The notes under the pieces are model-generated. The model was not told where the DNA came from, made no database searches, and saw only the letters and a program-made list of their open reading frames with translations. 35,588 nucleotides of DNA from Flavobacteriales bacterium (GTDB taxonomy: Bacteria > Bacteroidota > Bacteroidia > Flavobacteriales_H > GCA-2746335), in the NCBI GenBank assembly GCA_002746335.1, contig NVWW01000024.1, positions 4,658-40,245 of the forward strand. Reading direction: 5' to 3'. A program made the translations under genes and the position numbers. Shown here piece by piece: positions 6,667 to 14,198 of this stretch; position 1 is the first letter of the stretch, and each line of letters starts with the position of its first letter.

Positions 6667-9582
6667 GTGCTGCGGCATGCTGGCACCCTCAGCAACATCT
6701 TTGTTGGTGTGAACGCTGGCGCTTCCAATAGCGGTATAGGTAACACCTTTGTGGGCTTCCGTGCGGGCATCGGGCCTTCATCCGGCAGGTTCAACACGTT
6801 TACCGGCTCCGAGTGTGGGTTTAACAATAACCTCGGTGAGTCAAATACCTTTTATGGTTATCAAGCGGGCGTGCTCAATAGTAGCGGCAGCCAAAATGTA
6901 TTTATCGGGGAGAATGCTGCACGTAATACCACCGGCAGCAACAACACTTTTGCGGGATTCAGAACAGGGTTCAACAACATAAGCGGTGATGCCAACACTT
7001 TTGTGGGCAGGCAGGCGGGCGGCAGTAACGAAACCGGCAGCCGCAATACCTTTGTAGGTGCAGACGCGCAAGCCACCGGAGTCGATGAAAAAACACTAAC
7101 TAATGCCACAGCCATAGGTAACAGGGCTACGGTTAAGCAAGACAATGCGTTGGTGCTTGGCGGTATCACCGGAGAAAACAATTACACTGGTTTAACTGTA
7201 AATGTGGGCATCGGCACACCAACCCCGCAAAACCGTTTGGAAGTGGTTAAAGGCACCATCGGCCCTACTTCCAGCGGCCTGCGGCTTACGGGGCTGGCTG
7301 GGGTAACAGGCGCAACGGGCATCCTCACCAATGGTGTGCTCAGCGTTGACCCCAACGGAGATGTTGTTTTGGTAGATGGCCCAGCAGGCCCCTCTGGTCC
7401 CGCCGGTGCTGATGGAGCAGATGGTCCCACCGGTGCTGATGGAGTAGATGGTCCCACCGGCCCTGCCGGCCCCGCTGGTTCTGCCGGAGCGCCAGGCCCA
7501 ACCGGCCCAGCAGGCTCCCCGGGTAGCGCACCGCTTGCAGGAATTACCGGTTCGGTGCAATTCAACGATGGCACCAACCAGCACGCCTCCGACCCAAACA
7601 ACTTCGTATGGAACAACACTACCAAGCACCTCGGCATCGGAACTTCGTCCCCTCAGTCCAAACTCGACATATTCCATAACAATAATGAAACCCCGCCATC
7701 AGGAACCCCTTTTACTTCTTTTGGCGCTGTGCCAATAGTTTTAAGAAATACAGACAATACAGACAACAATTTTTCTTTAATTGATTTTCAAAACGGCCTC
7801 TCTGGCTCTGGTATTGCCTGTTTTGGCATTCAACATGTCAGTCATTTGAATAATGAGTCAGATTTTGTTTGGAGAACAGGGGTTGGTTGTCCTAATGAAC
7901 GAATGCGGCTCACTTCTGATGGATGGCTGGGCATCGGCACCGCCCCCACCGCCCGGTTGCATGTGAAAGGAGACAATACACCAAGCAATTTTTCAGCAAA
8001 ATTTCAAAATAATAGTGGCGCTGACTTGTTAACTGTTAGAAATGATGGAAATATTGGTATCGGAACAAGTTCCCCTAACGCTCTTTTGCAAATAAGAAAA
8101 AACCAAAATGCGCCAACTTCTATGGAAGTTGCAAATAGTAATGGTGGAGCAAACGCATTTACTCAAATACGACTTGTAACTGATAATGCAAGCGTTGCTG
8201 CGCTATTTAGAAATTCATCAACAGCAACGTCTTACGGAGGGGCGAATTCTCTAAATTTAGGAACAGTATCTTCTGATGTTCTTTCGTTACTAACAGGAAA
8301 CGTTTCAAGAGTATTTATTACGGGAACTGGAAATGTAGGTATAGCACAATCTCTTCCAGGTGCACGGCTGGAAATAAAAGGAGTAGATGCCACAAACAGT
8401 AACTTCGGATTAATAGTGAGAGATGATGTAGGCACTAATAATTTAGTTGTTAGAAATGACGGAAAGGTTGGAATTGGCACAATTACTCCTAATGAGCTTT
8501 TATCTGTCAACAATCCAAGCGGTCATGTAAGCATTCAGCTTACCGATCTGGCCAGTAATGCAACGGCAAATGACGGCTTTACACTTAGTTTGTCTAATTC
8601 ATTTGTTGTGTTCAATAATCAAGAAGGAGGGGCATTTTACTTCAACTCGGGCAATGTGGCGGCAGGACAGCCCCTTATCAATCACATGGTTATCCAGCCA
8701 AATGGCAACGTAGGTATCGGGGGATCCCCTGCCTGTAAATTAGACGTTAATGGCGGAATATGTGGTTATTCATCACTTACCCCGTCAGACCAAAGCATAA
8801 AGAAAAACATACAGGGGTTGGATAATTCACTCGAAAAAATACAGCAGCTCATTGGTATTTCTTTTGAATGGGATTTGGATACCTTGCCTGATTCATTAAT
8901 CATGGCAGGCACGCAAATCGGGTTTATTGCCCAGCAAGTGGATTCGGTGATTCCCGAAGTAGTACATGAAGATACCGCTACCGGTCTTTTGTCAGTTGAT
9001 TACAGCAGCATCATTCCTTATATGGTAGAAGCCATCAAAGAACAGCAACAAATGATAGACTCGTTGAAGCAAAGACAGGCAGCTACGGAAGTGGCTATTT
9101 TCCAATGCTGTGCAACAAGTGGCGACACAACCTCGGCCATTTGCCACAAAGGAAATACCATGTACCTTTCGGGTAACGCTTTGCAGGCGCATTTGAACCA
9201 CGGTGATAGTTTAGGGCCGTGCAGTAATGCAAGGATGAGCAACGGGAATAGTATTGGAAGTGACAGGCCATTTGGAGATGGGCAGTTTAGCAGCCAAATC
9301 GTAGAATTAAGGGATGCCAAAGCCATCATTCTAAACCAGAACGACCCCAACCCCTTTAAAGAAAACACCACTATTTCTTATTTCATCCCTGAAGAAACAG
9401 GCCAAGCCGTCATCATGTTTTATGATAATTTAGGCCGCATCGTCAAAGAAATACAAGTGGAAGATAAAGGATTTAGTGAATTAAAGGTTTATGCCTCTGA
9501 TTTGAGCAACGGCATTTACACTTATTCGCTGGTTGCTGACGGTAAGATCATTGACAGCAAGAAGATGGTGAAGTCGGAATAA
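6667..9582 (+). CDS. Main part of tail-fibre/collagen/S74 adhesin with T9SS domain
   Basis: 971 residues from a GTG; the coding frame is open back to about 6646, and this GTG is likely internal to the original gene. Order of parts: residues 10-150, left-handed-helix-like repeats (NTFVGFRAG, NVFIGENAA, NTFAGFRTG), as in YadA-like heads and phage fibres; 170-235, GIGTPTPQNRLEV strands; 239-290, collagen-like Gly-X-Y repeats; 320-700, many GIGTSSP-KLDI strands; 707-800, a peptidase S74 intramolecular chaperone (SDQSIKKNIQGL, IGFIAQQV, PYMVEAIKEQQ); 889-971, a T9SS sorting domain (LNQNDPNPF to IDSKKMVKSE). Likely a trimeric surface fibre. S74 domains usually cut themselves off; here the T9SS domain lies downstream of S74, so cleavage would detach the anchor. 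Confidence 0.88.
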   Translation: MLRHAGTLSNIFVGVNAGASNSGIGNTFVGFRAGIGPSSGRFNTFTGSECGFNNNLGESNTFYGYQAGVLNSSGSQNVFIGENAARNTTGSNNTFAGFRTGFNNISGDANTFVGRQAGGSNETGSRNTFVGADAQATGVDEKTLTNATAIGNRATVKQDNALVLGGITGENNYTGLTVNVGIGTPTPQNRLEVVKGTIGPTSSGLRLTGLAGVTGATGILTNGVLSVDPNGDVVLVDGPAGPSGPAGADGADGPTGADGVDGPTGPAGPAGSAGAPGPTGPAGSPGSAPLAGITGSVQFNDGTNQHASDPNNFVWNNTTKHLGIGTSSPQSKLDIFHNNNETPPSGTPFTSFGAVPIVLRNTDNTDNNFSLIDFQNGLSGSGIACFGIQHVSHLNNESDFVWRTGVGCPNERMRLTSDGWLGIGTAPTARLHVKGDNTPSNFSAKFQNNSGADLLTVRNDGNIGIGTSSPNALLQIRKNQNAPTSMEVANSNGGANAFTQIRLVTDNASVAALFRNSSTATSYGGANSLNLGTVSSDVLSLLTGNVSRVFITGTGNVGIAQSLPGARLEIKGVDATNSNFGLIVRDDVGTNNLVVRNDGKVGIGTITPNELLSVNNPSGHVSIQLTDLASNATANDGFTLSLSNSFVVFNNQEGGAFYFNSGNVAAGQPLINHMVIQPNGNVGIGGSPACKLDVNGGICGYSSLTPSDQSIKKNIQGLDNSLEKIQQLIGISFEWDLDTLPDSLIMAGTQIGFIAQQVDSVIPEVVHEDTATGLLSVDYSSIIPYMVEAIKEQQQMIDSLKQRQAATEVAIFQCCATSGDTTSAICHKGNTMYLSGNALQAHLNHGDSLGPCSNARMSNGNSIGSDRPFGDGQFSSQIVELRDAKAIILNQNDPNPFKENTTISYFIPEETGQAVIMFYDNLGRIVKEIQVEDKGFSELKVYASDLSNGIYTYSLVADGKIIDSKKMVKSE
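7405..7458 (+). repeat. 27-bp tandem duplication in collagen-like segment
   Basis: Two 27-bp units (7405-7431, 7432-7458), 26 of 27 identical, each encoding nine residues of the Gly-Ala-Asp-Gly type. Recent duplication; collagen-like tracts change length easily in this way. Confidence 0.85.
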
Positions 9583-9652
9583 AAGTCACTTTTAGTTCTT
9601 CCATTGCGGGAAATTATGCAATGTTCTTCAGGCCGGCTCAGTGCAAAAGCCT

Positions 9653-9671
9653 GTCAAATCGCGGAGCGTGT
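9653..9671. repeat. Dispersed 19-bp repeat, right copy
   Basis: GTCAAATCGCGGAGCGTGT, identical to 2699-2717. The nearby GGCCGGCTCA (9631-9640) is also found at 2817-2826, so both sites carry pieces of the same dispersed repeat family. Confidence 0.8.
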
Positions 9672-9719
9672 CCTGCCATTTTGTGGACTAACCTACAGTT
9701 TGTTTAGATAAATCACCTG

Positions 9720-10409
9720 TTATTCATTCGAGATTTCACGGCCTGTTTCTGCAAACTTAGCGTCAATCTGTTCTTGGATGGAGTGAGGAAATCCGGCATA
9801 AAGTATTTCGCGCTGAGCTGGGCTTACCCGAGAAAAATCAATGTCATTGAATGAGAGGGGAGTTGCGTCACCGGTAATGCGTGCAATTTTTTCTCTGAAT
9901 ACTTTCATTTTTTGCCCGTAGGCGTCTTTCGTTAAAACATACAACCGGGCAATTTCACTGTTTTCAAGTTCGCTGTAGGGCACAAACCCAAGCATTTTGT
10001 TGTAGTGAAACGCGATTTTATTGTTATCCAAAATTTTAGCAAACGACCTTTCGAAGCCGAGGATGTAAAAGTTCAAATCGGCCATAATAACCGAACAGTA
10101 AACAGGCACGGTGCTTCCTATGCATTCATCTTCCCAGAAAAACATGCCTCCTTCCGATTCTTTTTTTTCAAAATCATTGTTTTTCCCATGAACCAGCCCT
10201 GACGGCTTTCCGTTGTAATGGACAAGAAAATAGTAGGAGTGGAGGTTGTTCACTTCCGTTTCAAACCAACGCTGCTGCATTTCCGGTGTGATGGTTTCGC
10301 GGTACTCCATAAAGTGCTGCACTTCGGACATGTTGCGCTTTGTGCGAACCAGTTCAATGTCTTCTTGCCTGAGCCTTGAAAGCGTTAACCCATATTTGTG
10401 AACCTGCAT
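9720..10409 (-). CDS. GNAT-family N-acetyltransferase-like protein
   Basis: A 229-residue protein starting at ATG 10409. The N-terminus (LTLSRLRQEDIELVRTKRN, then an R-x-x-I-T-P-E-M-Q-Q-R-W-F stretch at about 38-50) matches GNAT acetyltransferases of the RimJ/PseH style, which modify proteins or nucleotide-linked amino sugars. Residues 100-140 carry the middle strands and a helix with NNKIAFHYNKMLGF, the usual place where the acyl-CoA-binding region ends (N-x-x-A-x-x-x-Y-x-x-x-G-F). The last 70 residues are extra. Being last in a leftward run of acyl- and glycosyl-transfer genes, it may acylate a sugar amine; this is inferred from context, as the substrate is not shown by the sequence. Confidence 0.75.
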   Translation of the reverse strand: MQVHKYGLTLSRLRQEDIELVRTKRNMSEVQHFMEYRETITPEMQQRWFETEVNNLHSYYFLVHYNGKPSGLVHGKNNDFEKKESEGGMFFWEDECIGSTVPVYCSVIMADLNFYILGFERSFAKILDNNKIAFHYNKMLGFVPYSELENSEIARLYVLTKDAYGQKMKVFREKIARITGDATPLSFNDIDFSRVSPAQREILYAGFPHSIQEQIDAKFAETGREISNE

Positions 10410-10446
10410 GATATTTGTTTATCTAAATTCAAAATTTTATACACAA

Positions 10447-10469
10447 GTTGGCAATGGGCAGTTGGCAAT
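10447..10469. repeat. Left flank repeat of the S23 gene (two GTTGGCAAT copies)
   Basis: GTTGGCAAT at 10447-10455 and again at 10461-10469, directly abutting the stop codon of the S23-type gene. Its reverse complement, ATTGCCAAC, is the core of the array on the gene's other side, so the gene sits between inverted copies of one repeat. Confidence 0.8.
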
Positions 10470-10886
10470 TTAGCCATTGTTTTTCGTTTCATATTTTGGA
10501 CGATATTTTTCAGGATTTTCTATCATGTGGTTTAGCATTCGCCCTATTTCTTCCGACTTGTTGCGAAGTTCTCTGTTTTCTTCCTGTGAGATGTATTCGC
10601 AAGCCTCGGCAAAATCAAGTGAAATCTGTGTTTCTGTATTCTCCATATCTGCATCGCTCATTTTACTCGAAAAATGTTTTGGATATTGTCGTTTCCTATA
10701 TCCCTCTCCAATTCCTCTGCAAATTGAACGCGAAGACCTTCTAAGTTGGTCAGTCAGTGCATACTTCTCTTCTGGCGGAAACTTTTTGGTGATTTCAAAA
10801 ACCTCCATTGCCAATACAAATGCCTTTTTGTAAACAGTTAAATCCCGAAAACTACCTGCCACAATTGTTGATTTATTACTTGCCAA
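10470..10886 (-). CDS. Four-helix-bundle protein, S23 (rRNA intervening-sequence) family
   Basis: 138 residues from a TTG at 10886, or 130 from a GTG at 10862; no ATG is in frame. SFRDLTVYKKAFVLAMEVF, FPPEEKYALTDQLRRSSRSI and the ETQISLDFAEACEYIS helix are hallmarks of the S23/four-helix-bundle family, first known from 23S rRNA intervening sequences and related in fold to Avd of diversity-generating retroelements. The molecular role is unknown. The TTG start lies inside the flanking repeat (TTGGCAAGT), so the repeat may supply the start region; the GTG is the alternative. It sits between the GT2 and GNAT genes with repeats on both sides, as if inserted into their operon. Confidence 0.88.
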   Translation of the reverse strand: MASNKSTIVAGSFRDLTVYKKAFVLAMEVFEITKKFPPEEKYALTDQLRRSSRSICRGIGEGYRKRQYPKHFSSKMSDADMENTETQISLDFAEACEYISQEENRELRNKSEEIGRMLNHMIENPEKYRPKYETKNNG

Positions 10887-11169
10887 CTGCTTTTTTGCTC
10901 ATTGCAACTGCCTTTTACTGCTTGCCAACTGCTTTTTTGCTCATTGCCAACTGCCTTTTTGCTCATTGCCAACTTCCTTTTACTGCTTGCCAACTGCTTT
11001 TTCTGCTCATTGCCAACTTCCTTTTACTGCTTGCCAACTGCTTTTTGCTCATTGCAACTGCTTTTTCTGCTCATTGCCAACTGCCTTTTACTACTTGCCA
11101 ACTGCTTTTTTGCTCATTGCCAACTGCCTTTTACTACTTGCCAACTGCTTTTTTGCTCATTGCCAACTA
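10879..11169. repeat. Tandem array of about 14 units of 20-23 bp (42-bp dimers)
   Basis: Units begin CTTGCCAACTGC or ATTGCCAACTGC and alternate tails ending in TTTGCTC or TTTTACTG. Counted: six ATTGCCAAC, six CTTGCCAAC and two ATTGCAAC cores. The array fills the whole gap between the S23 gene and the GT2 gene stop at 11179. Because the units are near multiples of three, several long open frames run through it; these are artefacts. Unit variation shows it is not a recent perfect expansion. Confidence 0.9.
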
Positions 11170-11178
11170 TCTTTCCCC

Positions 11179-12093
11179 TCAAATTTTTTCTTTAACCGAA
11201 TACTGCGGGCTAGCGTTCATCATCAGGTAAAGCCGCCTTAAATAATCGCCTATCACTCCAATGCTAAATAGAATAAAGCTGGAGGAAAACATAACGCTCA
11301 CGATAAGCGCTGTAAACCCGTCCACTTCTGCTTTTAACATCATTTTTTTAATAATGAAATTAAGGCCGATTAAAAATGAAATTACCGAGAAGATAAACCC
11401 ACCCCAGGTCATCATTCGTATAGGCGTGGCTGAGTAACCGATAATAATATCGTGGCTGAAAACAAACAAGGATGGAAATGAATAACGCGATTTTTTACGC
11501 TTTCCTTTTGACCATTGCACCTCCGCGAAGGCCACATTGGTGGTGTACCAGTAAATCATCTCTTCAAGATAAACGAAGCGGGTTTCGTTTTGTGCAAGTG
11601 ATTGCGCCAAATCCTTTGTGAGTAGTCGAAAAGAAGAACCATCGCCTTTTCCGGTATTGATATTTTTTGCTCCCGCTTTCATCACTTTGCTGCCCGCTTC
11701 TCTCAGCAGCGATTTTCTTTGGCTTGAGCTGATGCCATAGACTATATCTGCATTGGTTTCTTTTTGCTTTTCAATCAATTTTGGAATTTCTTCGGGAAGA
11801 TGCTGTAGGTCATCATCCATCGAAATGACCTGGTTGCCTGTGGCGTTGGCAAAACCGCATACCGTTGCGTTGTGTTGCCCGAAATTCTTAGCCAGTCGGA
11901 TTCCGGTTACATTTTCGGGGTTTTGTTTTTTTATTTTTTTGATTGTTTCCCAACTTTGATCCTCACTTTGGTCATCGACAAAAATGGCTTCAAAAGTTTC
12001 ATTCCGGCTTTCAAAAACGGTCTTTATTCTGGAAAATAATTCTTCCAAACAAAAAGATCCATTATAAACAGGGATGACAATGGAATAGTTCAT
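11179..12093 (-). CDS. Glycosyltransferase family 2, DPM1/GtrB-like
   Basis: 304 residues from ATG 12093. N-terminal GT-A domain with SIVIPVYNG (4-12), FVDDQSEDQSW (38-48) and the metal-binding DDD at 93-95 (SMDDDLQHLP), then two C-terminal membrane helices (about 230-285). This layout fits polyprenyl-phosphate sugar transferases (dolichyl-phosphate mannose synthase, GtrB, ArnC), which load a sugar from a nucleotide onto the lipid carrier at the inner membrane face. It is 51 bp downstream of the SDR gene in a leftward run with ketosynthases and ACP, suggesting a glycolipid or O-antigen modification. Sugar donor unknown. Confidence 0.88.
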   Translation of the reverse strand: MNYSIVIPVYNGSFCLEELFSRIKTVFESRNETFEAIFVDDQSEDQSWETIKKIKKQNPENVTGIRLAKNFGQHNATVCGFANATGNQVISMDDDLQHLPEEIPKLIEKQKETNADIVYGISSSQRKSLLREAGSKVMKAGAKNINTGKGDGSSFRLLTKDLAQSLAQNETRFVYLEEMIYWYTTNVAFAEVQWSKGKRKKSRYSFPSLFVFSHDIIIGYSATPIRMMTWGGFIFSVISFLIGLNFIIKKMMLKAEVDGFTALIVSVMFSSSFILFSIGVIGDYLRRLYLMMNASPQYSVKEKI

Positions 12094-12144
12094 CAAATTT
12101 GAAATAAGAAATCAAAAATATGAAACTCGAAAGTAGGTTTTTTT

Positions 12145-12894
12145 CTACAGATGATTGATGGAAAGCCCCCCGTCCATCTGCAAATTTGCTCCGGTAATCC
12201 ATCTTGAGGCATCAGAAAGGAAAAAAGCAATGGCGCTTGCCACATCTTTCACTTCCCCATATCCGAGGGGGTATTTTTCTGCATAAGTGGCTCTTTTTTC
12301 TTCGGTCATGGCGTTCATTGTTTCCTTAAACATGGCAGTTTTCACCAGCCCGGGGCTGATACAATTCGCGCGGATTTTTTTGTGGGCATATTCTTGTGCC
12401 ACTGCCCTGCAATATGCTTCGATGGCCGCTTTTGACGAAGTGTATAAAGCGCCTCCCTGATATGGGTGTTGGCTGGAAATAGATGAGAGAAAGATCATGG
12501 AGGCCCCGGCTTTTAATTTTTTGGATTTTAAAACAGCAGAAGTGAGCAAAACAGGCGCAAACAGGTTGATATCGAACACTTCGTCAATGTGTTTTTTGCC
12601 GATGAATTTTACCGGAAACGGTTTGATGACCCCTGCGCTGTGTACAATGCCATCGAGTTCGGGCAATTCTTTTGTCAAAATTTCAATCCCTTTTTCTTCT
12701 GAAAGGTCAGCAGGCAGTATCTGGTGGCCCGTACCCGAAAGGGAATCGAATGTTTTTTTCAACCGTTCAATATCACGGCCTGTGATAAAAATACGTGCGC
12801 CAAGTTCAGAAATTAATTTTGCAGTGCCTTGGCCGATGCCTGCCGAAGCGCCCGTAATGAGAATTGTTTTATTGCTTAAGTCTATCAGGTTCAT
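12145..12894 (-). CDS. SDR-family oxidoreductase, probable 3-oxoacyl-ACP reductase
   Basis: 249 residues from ATG 12894, one base after the stop of the upstream ketosynthase gene (TGA-C-ATG); an in-frame TTG at 12906 is less likely. Rossmann motif TGASAGIG (14-21), active-site Ser138, Tyr151 and Lys155 (YTSSK), and the usual SPGLVKTAMF loop. Length is typical of classical SDR enzymes such as FabG. Lying between FabH-like and ACP genes, it most likely reduces the 3-ketoacyl-ACP they make to the 3-hydroxy form; sugar-nucleotide reduction is the alternative. Confidence 0.88.
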   Translation of the reverse strand: MNLIDLSNKTILITGASAGIGQGTAKLISELGARIFITGRDIERLKKTFDSLSGTGHQILPADLSEEKGIEILTKELPELDGIVHSAGVIKPFPVKFIGKKHIDEVFDINLFAPVLLTSAVLKSKKLKAGASMIFLSSISSQHPYQGGALYTSSKAAIEAYCRAVAQEYAHKKIRANCISPGLVKTAMFKETMNAMTEEKRATYAEKYPLGYGEVKDVASAIAFFLSDASRWITGANLQMDGGLSINHL

Positions 12895-12895
12895 G

Positions 12896-13951
12896 TCAGA
12901 TTTCAATGATTTGCGGGCAGGCGATTTTATTTGTTTTCAATGCAACCGACCCCCATGAAAGACCCACTCCGAAGCCGCAAAGTAACAACGAAAGTGGCTC
13001 TGTTTTTAACTGTGTATTGATTTCGGAAACCATAGTTAAAGGTATTGAAGCAGAACTGGTATTGCCGAAATTTTTCAACGTATAAAGTACTTTTTCAGGT
13101 TCGATTTTAAGCTTTTTTCTGATGGATTCGTTCATCAGTAGGTTGGCCTGATGAAACAAAAAATAATCATAATCATCATTTGAGGTGCTGTTGTATTCAT
13201 ACAGCTTTTTGATGTTTGGCGCCACTTCACGCAATGAAAAATTAAACACTTCCAACCCATCTAAAGCAAGGTTTCGTTTGTGCCTGACAATGCCTTTTTC
13301 AATTTCTTCTTCTTGGTATGATTCTTCTGTTACAGGATTTCTCATTCCTCCGTGTGGAATAATGATGGCTTGGTGGCCGCTGCCATCTGATTGCAGGTTA
13401 AAATCCATCTTACTGCTGTAGGTGTCGTATTCAATTGCTGTTGCCGTGCCTGCATCGCCAAACAGAGGATAAGAGCTTTTATCTTTTGGGTTTAATGATG
13501 AGGTGGATTTGTCGCCCGCAAGCAATAGGCCTTTTTTTAGCCCCGTGCTTGACATGAGGCCGGAAATGACGGAGAGGCCGTAAGCATACCCAGAGCAGCC
13601 GAGATTGACATCAAATGCCAAAGTTGTTTTTGGCAATTTGAGGCGATCTTGCAACAACACGCTGCTGGCCGGCAAAAAATAGTCAGGTGATTGAGAAACA
13701 AACACGAGGGCTTCTATATCGTTTTTGTTCCAGTTCAGTTCTTCGAGCAATTTTACAGCCGCTTCATAGCACATATCAGCGGTGGTTGTTTTTTCAGAAG
13801 CAATCCTTCTTTTTTCAATGCCAATGGTCTTTACCAACATTTTGCGCTCCGTTTCCGAAATCCAGTTATAGTCATAATTGGATTCTTCATGTTTAGGCAC
13901 GCAAGCGGCCACTCCTGAAATCCTGATGTTTTTGATGGAAAACAGCGCCAT
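12896..13951 (-). CDS. 3-oxoacyl-ACP synthase III (FabH)-like ketosynthase, copy 1
   Basis: 351 residues from ATG 13951. The Cys-His-Asn triad of KAS III is complete: C119 in NLGCSGYAYG, H267 in FHQAN, N297 in GNTSSASIP. KAS III enzymes condense an acyl-CoA with malonyl-ACP. The protein carries an extra basic/acidic segment at about 206-228. It lies three bases after the ACP gene and one base before the SDR gene, all leftward, so it forms a mini acyl-synthesis set, and it is not the housekeeping fabH, which usually neighbours plsX and rpmF. The acyl product is unknown. Confidence 0.9.
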   Translation of the reverse strand: MALFSIKNIRISGVAACVPKHEESNYDYNWISETERKMLVKTIGIEKRRIASEKTTTADMCYEAAVKLLEELNWNKNDIEALVFVSQSPDYFLPASSVLLQDRLKLPKTTLAFDVNLGCSGYAYGLSVISGLMSSTGLKKGLLLAGDKSTSSLNPKDKSSYPLFGDAGTATAIEYDTYSSKMDFNLQSDGSGHQAIIIPHGGMRNPVTEESYQEEEIEKGIVRHKRNLALDGLEVFNFSLREVAPNIKKLYEYNSTSNDDYDYFLFHQANLLMNESIRKKLKIEPEKVLYTLKNFGNTSSASIPLTMVSEINTQLKTEPLSLLLCGFGVGLSWGSVALKTNKIACPQIIEI

Positions 13952-13954
13952 GGC

Positions 13955-14185
13955 TCACCTCTTTTTTTTGATTAGGGTAAACAGGTCTGAAATGGTTTCG
14001 CAGCTTCGCAGGTCATTGCCTGTAAGCAGCACATCGTATTGAATATCTACCAGCGCGATGACGATAAGCGCATGCATGCTGCTCCATTCCGGCAGGTCGC
14101 GAAAACTCGTTTCGGGCTTGAGAGAGTTCGCTTCTACTTCTTCAAACTCCTCCTCTAATTCTTTGATGAAATTATTAATATCCAT
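13955..14185 (-). CDS. Acyl carrier protein
   Basis: 76 residues from ATG 14185, acidic, with the helical layout of ACPs. The phosphopantetheine-bearing serine is probably S36 in EWSSMHAL, where the housekeeping form would read DSL; the tryptophan version is common in ACPs dedicated to secondary or glycan pathways. It sits between the two ketosynthase genes, 3 bp from the downstream one and 13 bp from the upstream one, and should carry the growing acyl chain for both. Confidence 0.85.
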   Translation of the reverse strand: MDINNFIKELEEEFEEVEANSLKPETSFRDLPEWSSMHALIVIALVDIQYDVLLTGNDLRSCETISDLFTLIKKKR

Positions 14186-14198
14186 TTCCGGTCATAAA

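Larger units (their letters stand above)
5909..9582 (+). pseudogene. Split adhesin gene as one unit (one-base deletion near 6646)
   Basis: The two frames share one protein architecture and the junction lacks a single base: AAGGGC-ACCAAATAG should read as NKG-Y-QIAG in family style. Upstream frame is +2 and downstream +1. It may be a true inactivating mutation, an assembly error, or a site of reversible frame change. There is no long homopolymer at the site, so slippage is not obvious. Confidence 0.7.

Noticed and set aside
7182-7677. Minus-strand open frames opposite the collagen-like region.
   Set aside because: GC-rich Gly/Pro codons create open antisense frames; the plus-strand protein is clearly the gene.
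10879-11169. A CRISPR array.
   Set aside because: The repeats are short (20-23 bp), vary within the core, have no unique spacers of constant length, and no cas genes are nearby.
10447-11169. A diversity-generating retroelement (Avd-like four-helix bundle plus repeats).
   Set aside because: No reverse transcriptase, template repeat or variable target is present; S23 homology alone does not make it Avd.
10808-11241. Three long overlapping plus-strand open frames rich in Leu, Cys, Pro and Ala.
   Set aside because: They are all translations of the 21/42-bp tandem array; unit length near a multiple of three keeps every frame open. No family features or start signals.
12895-12906. TTG start 12 bp upstream for the SDR gene.
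   Set aside because: It would overlap the ketosynthase gene; ATG 12894 follows that stop by one base, and the Rossmann motif is well placed from it.
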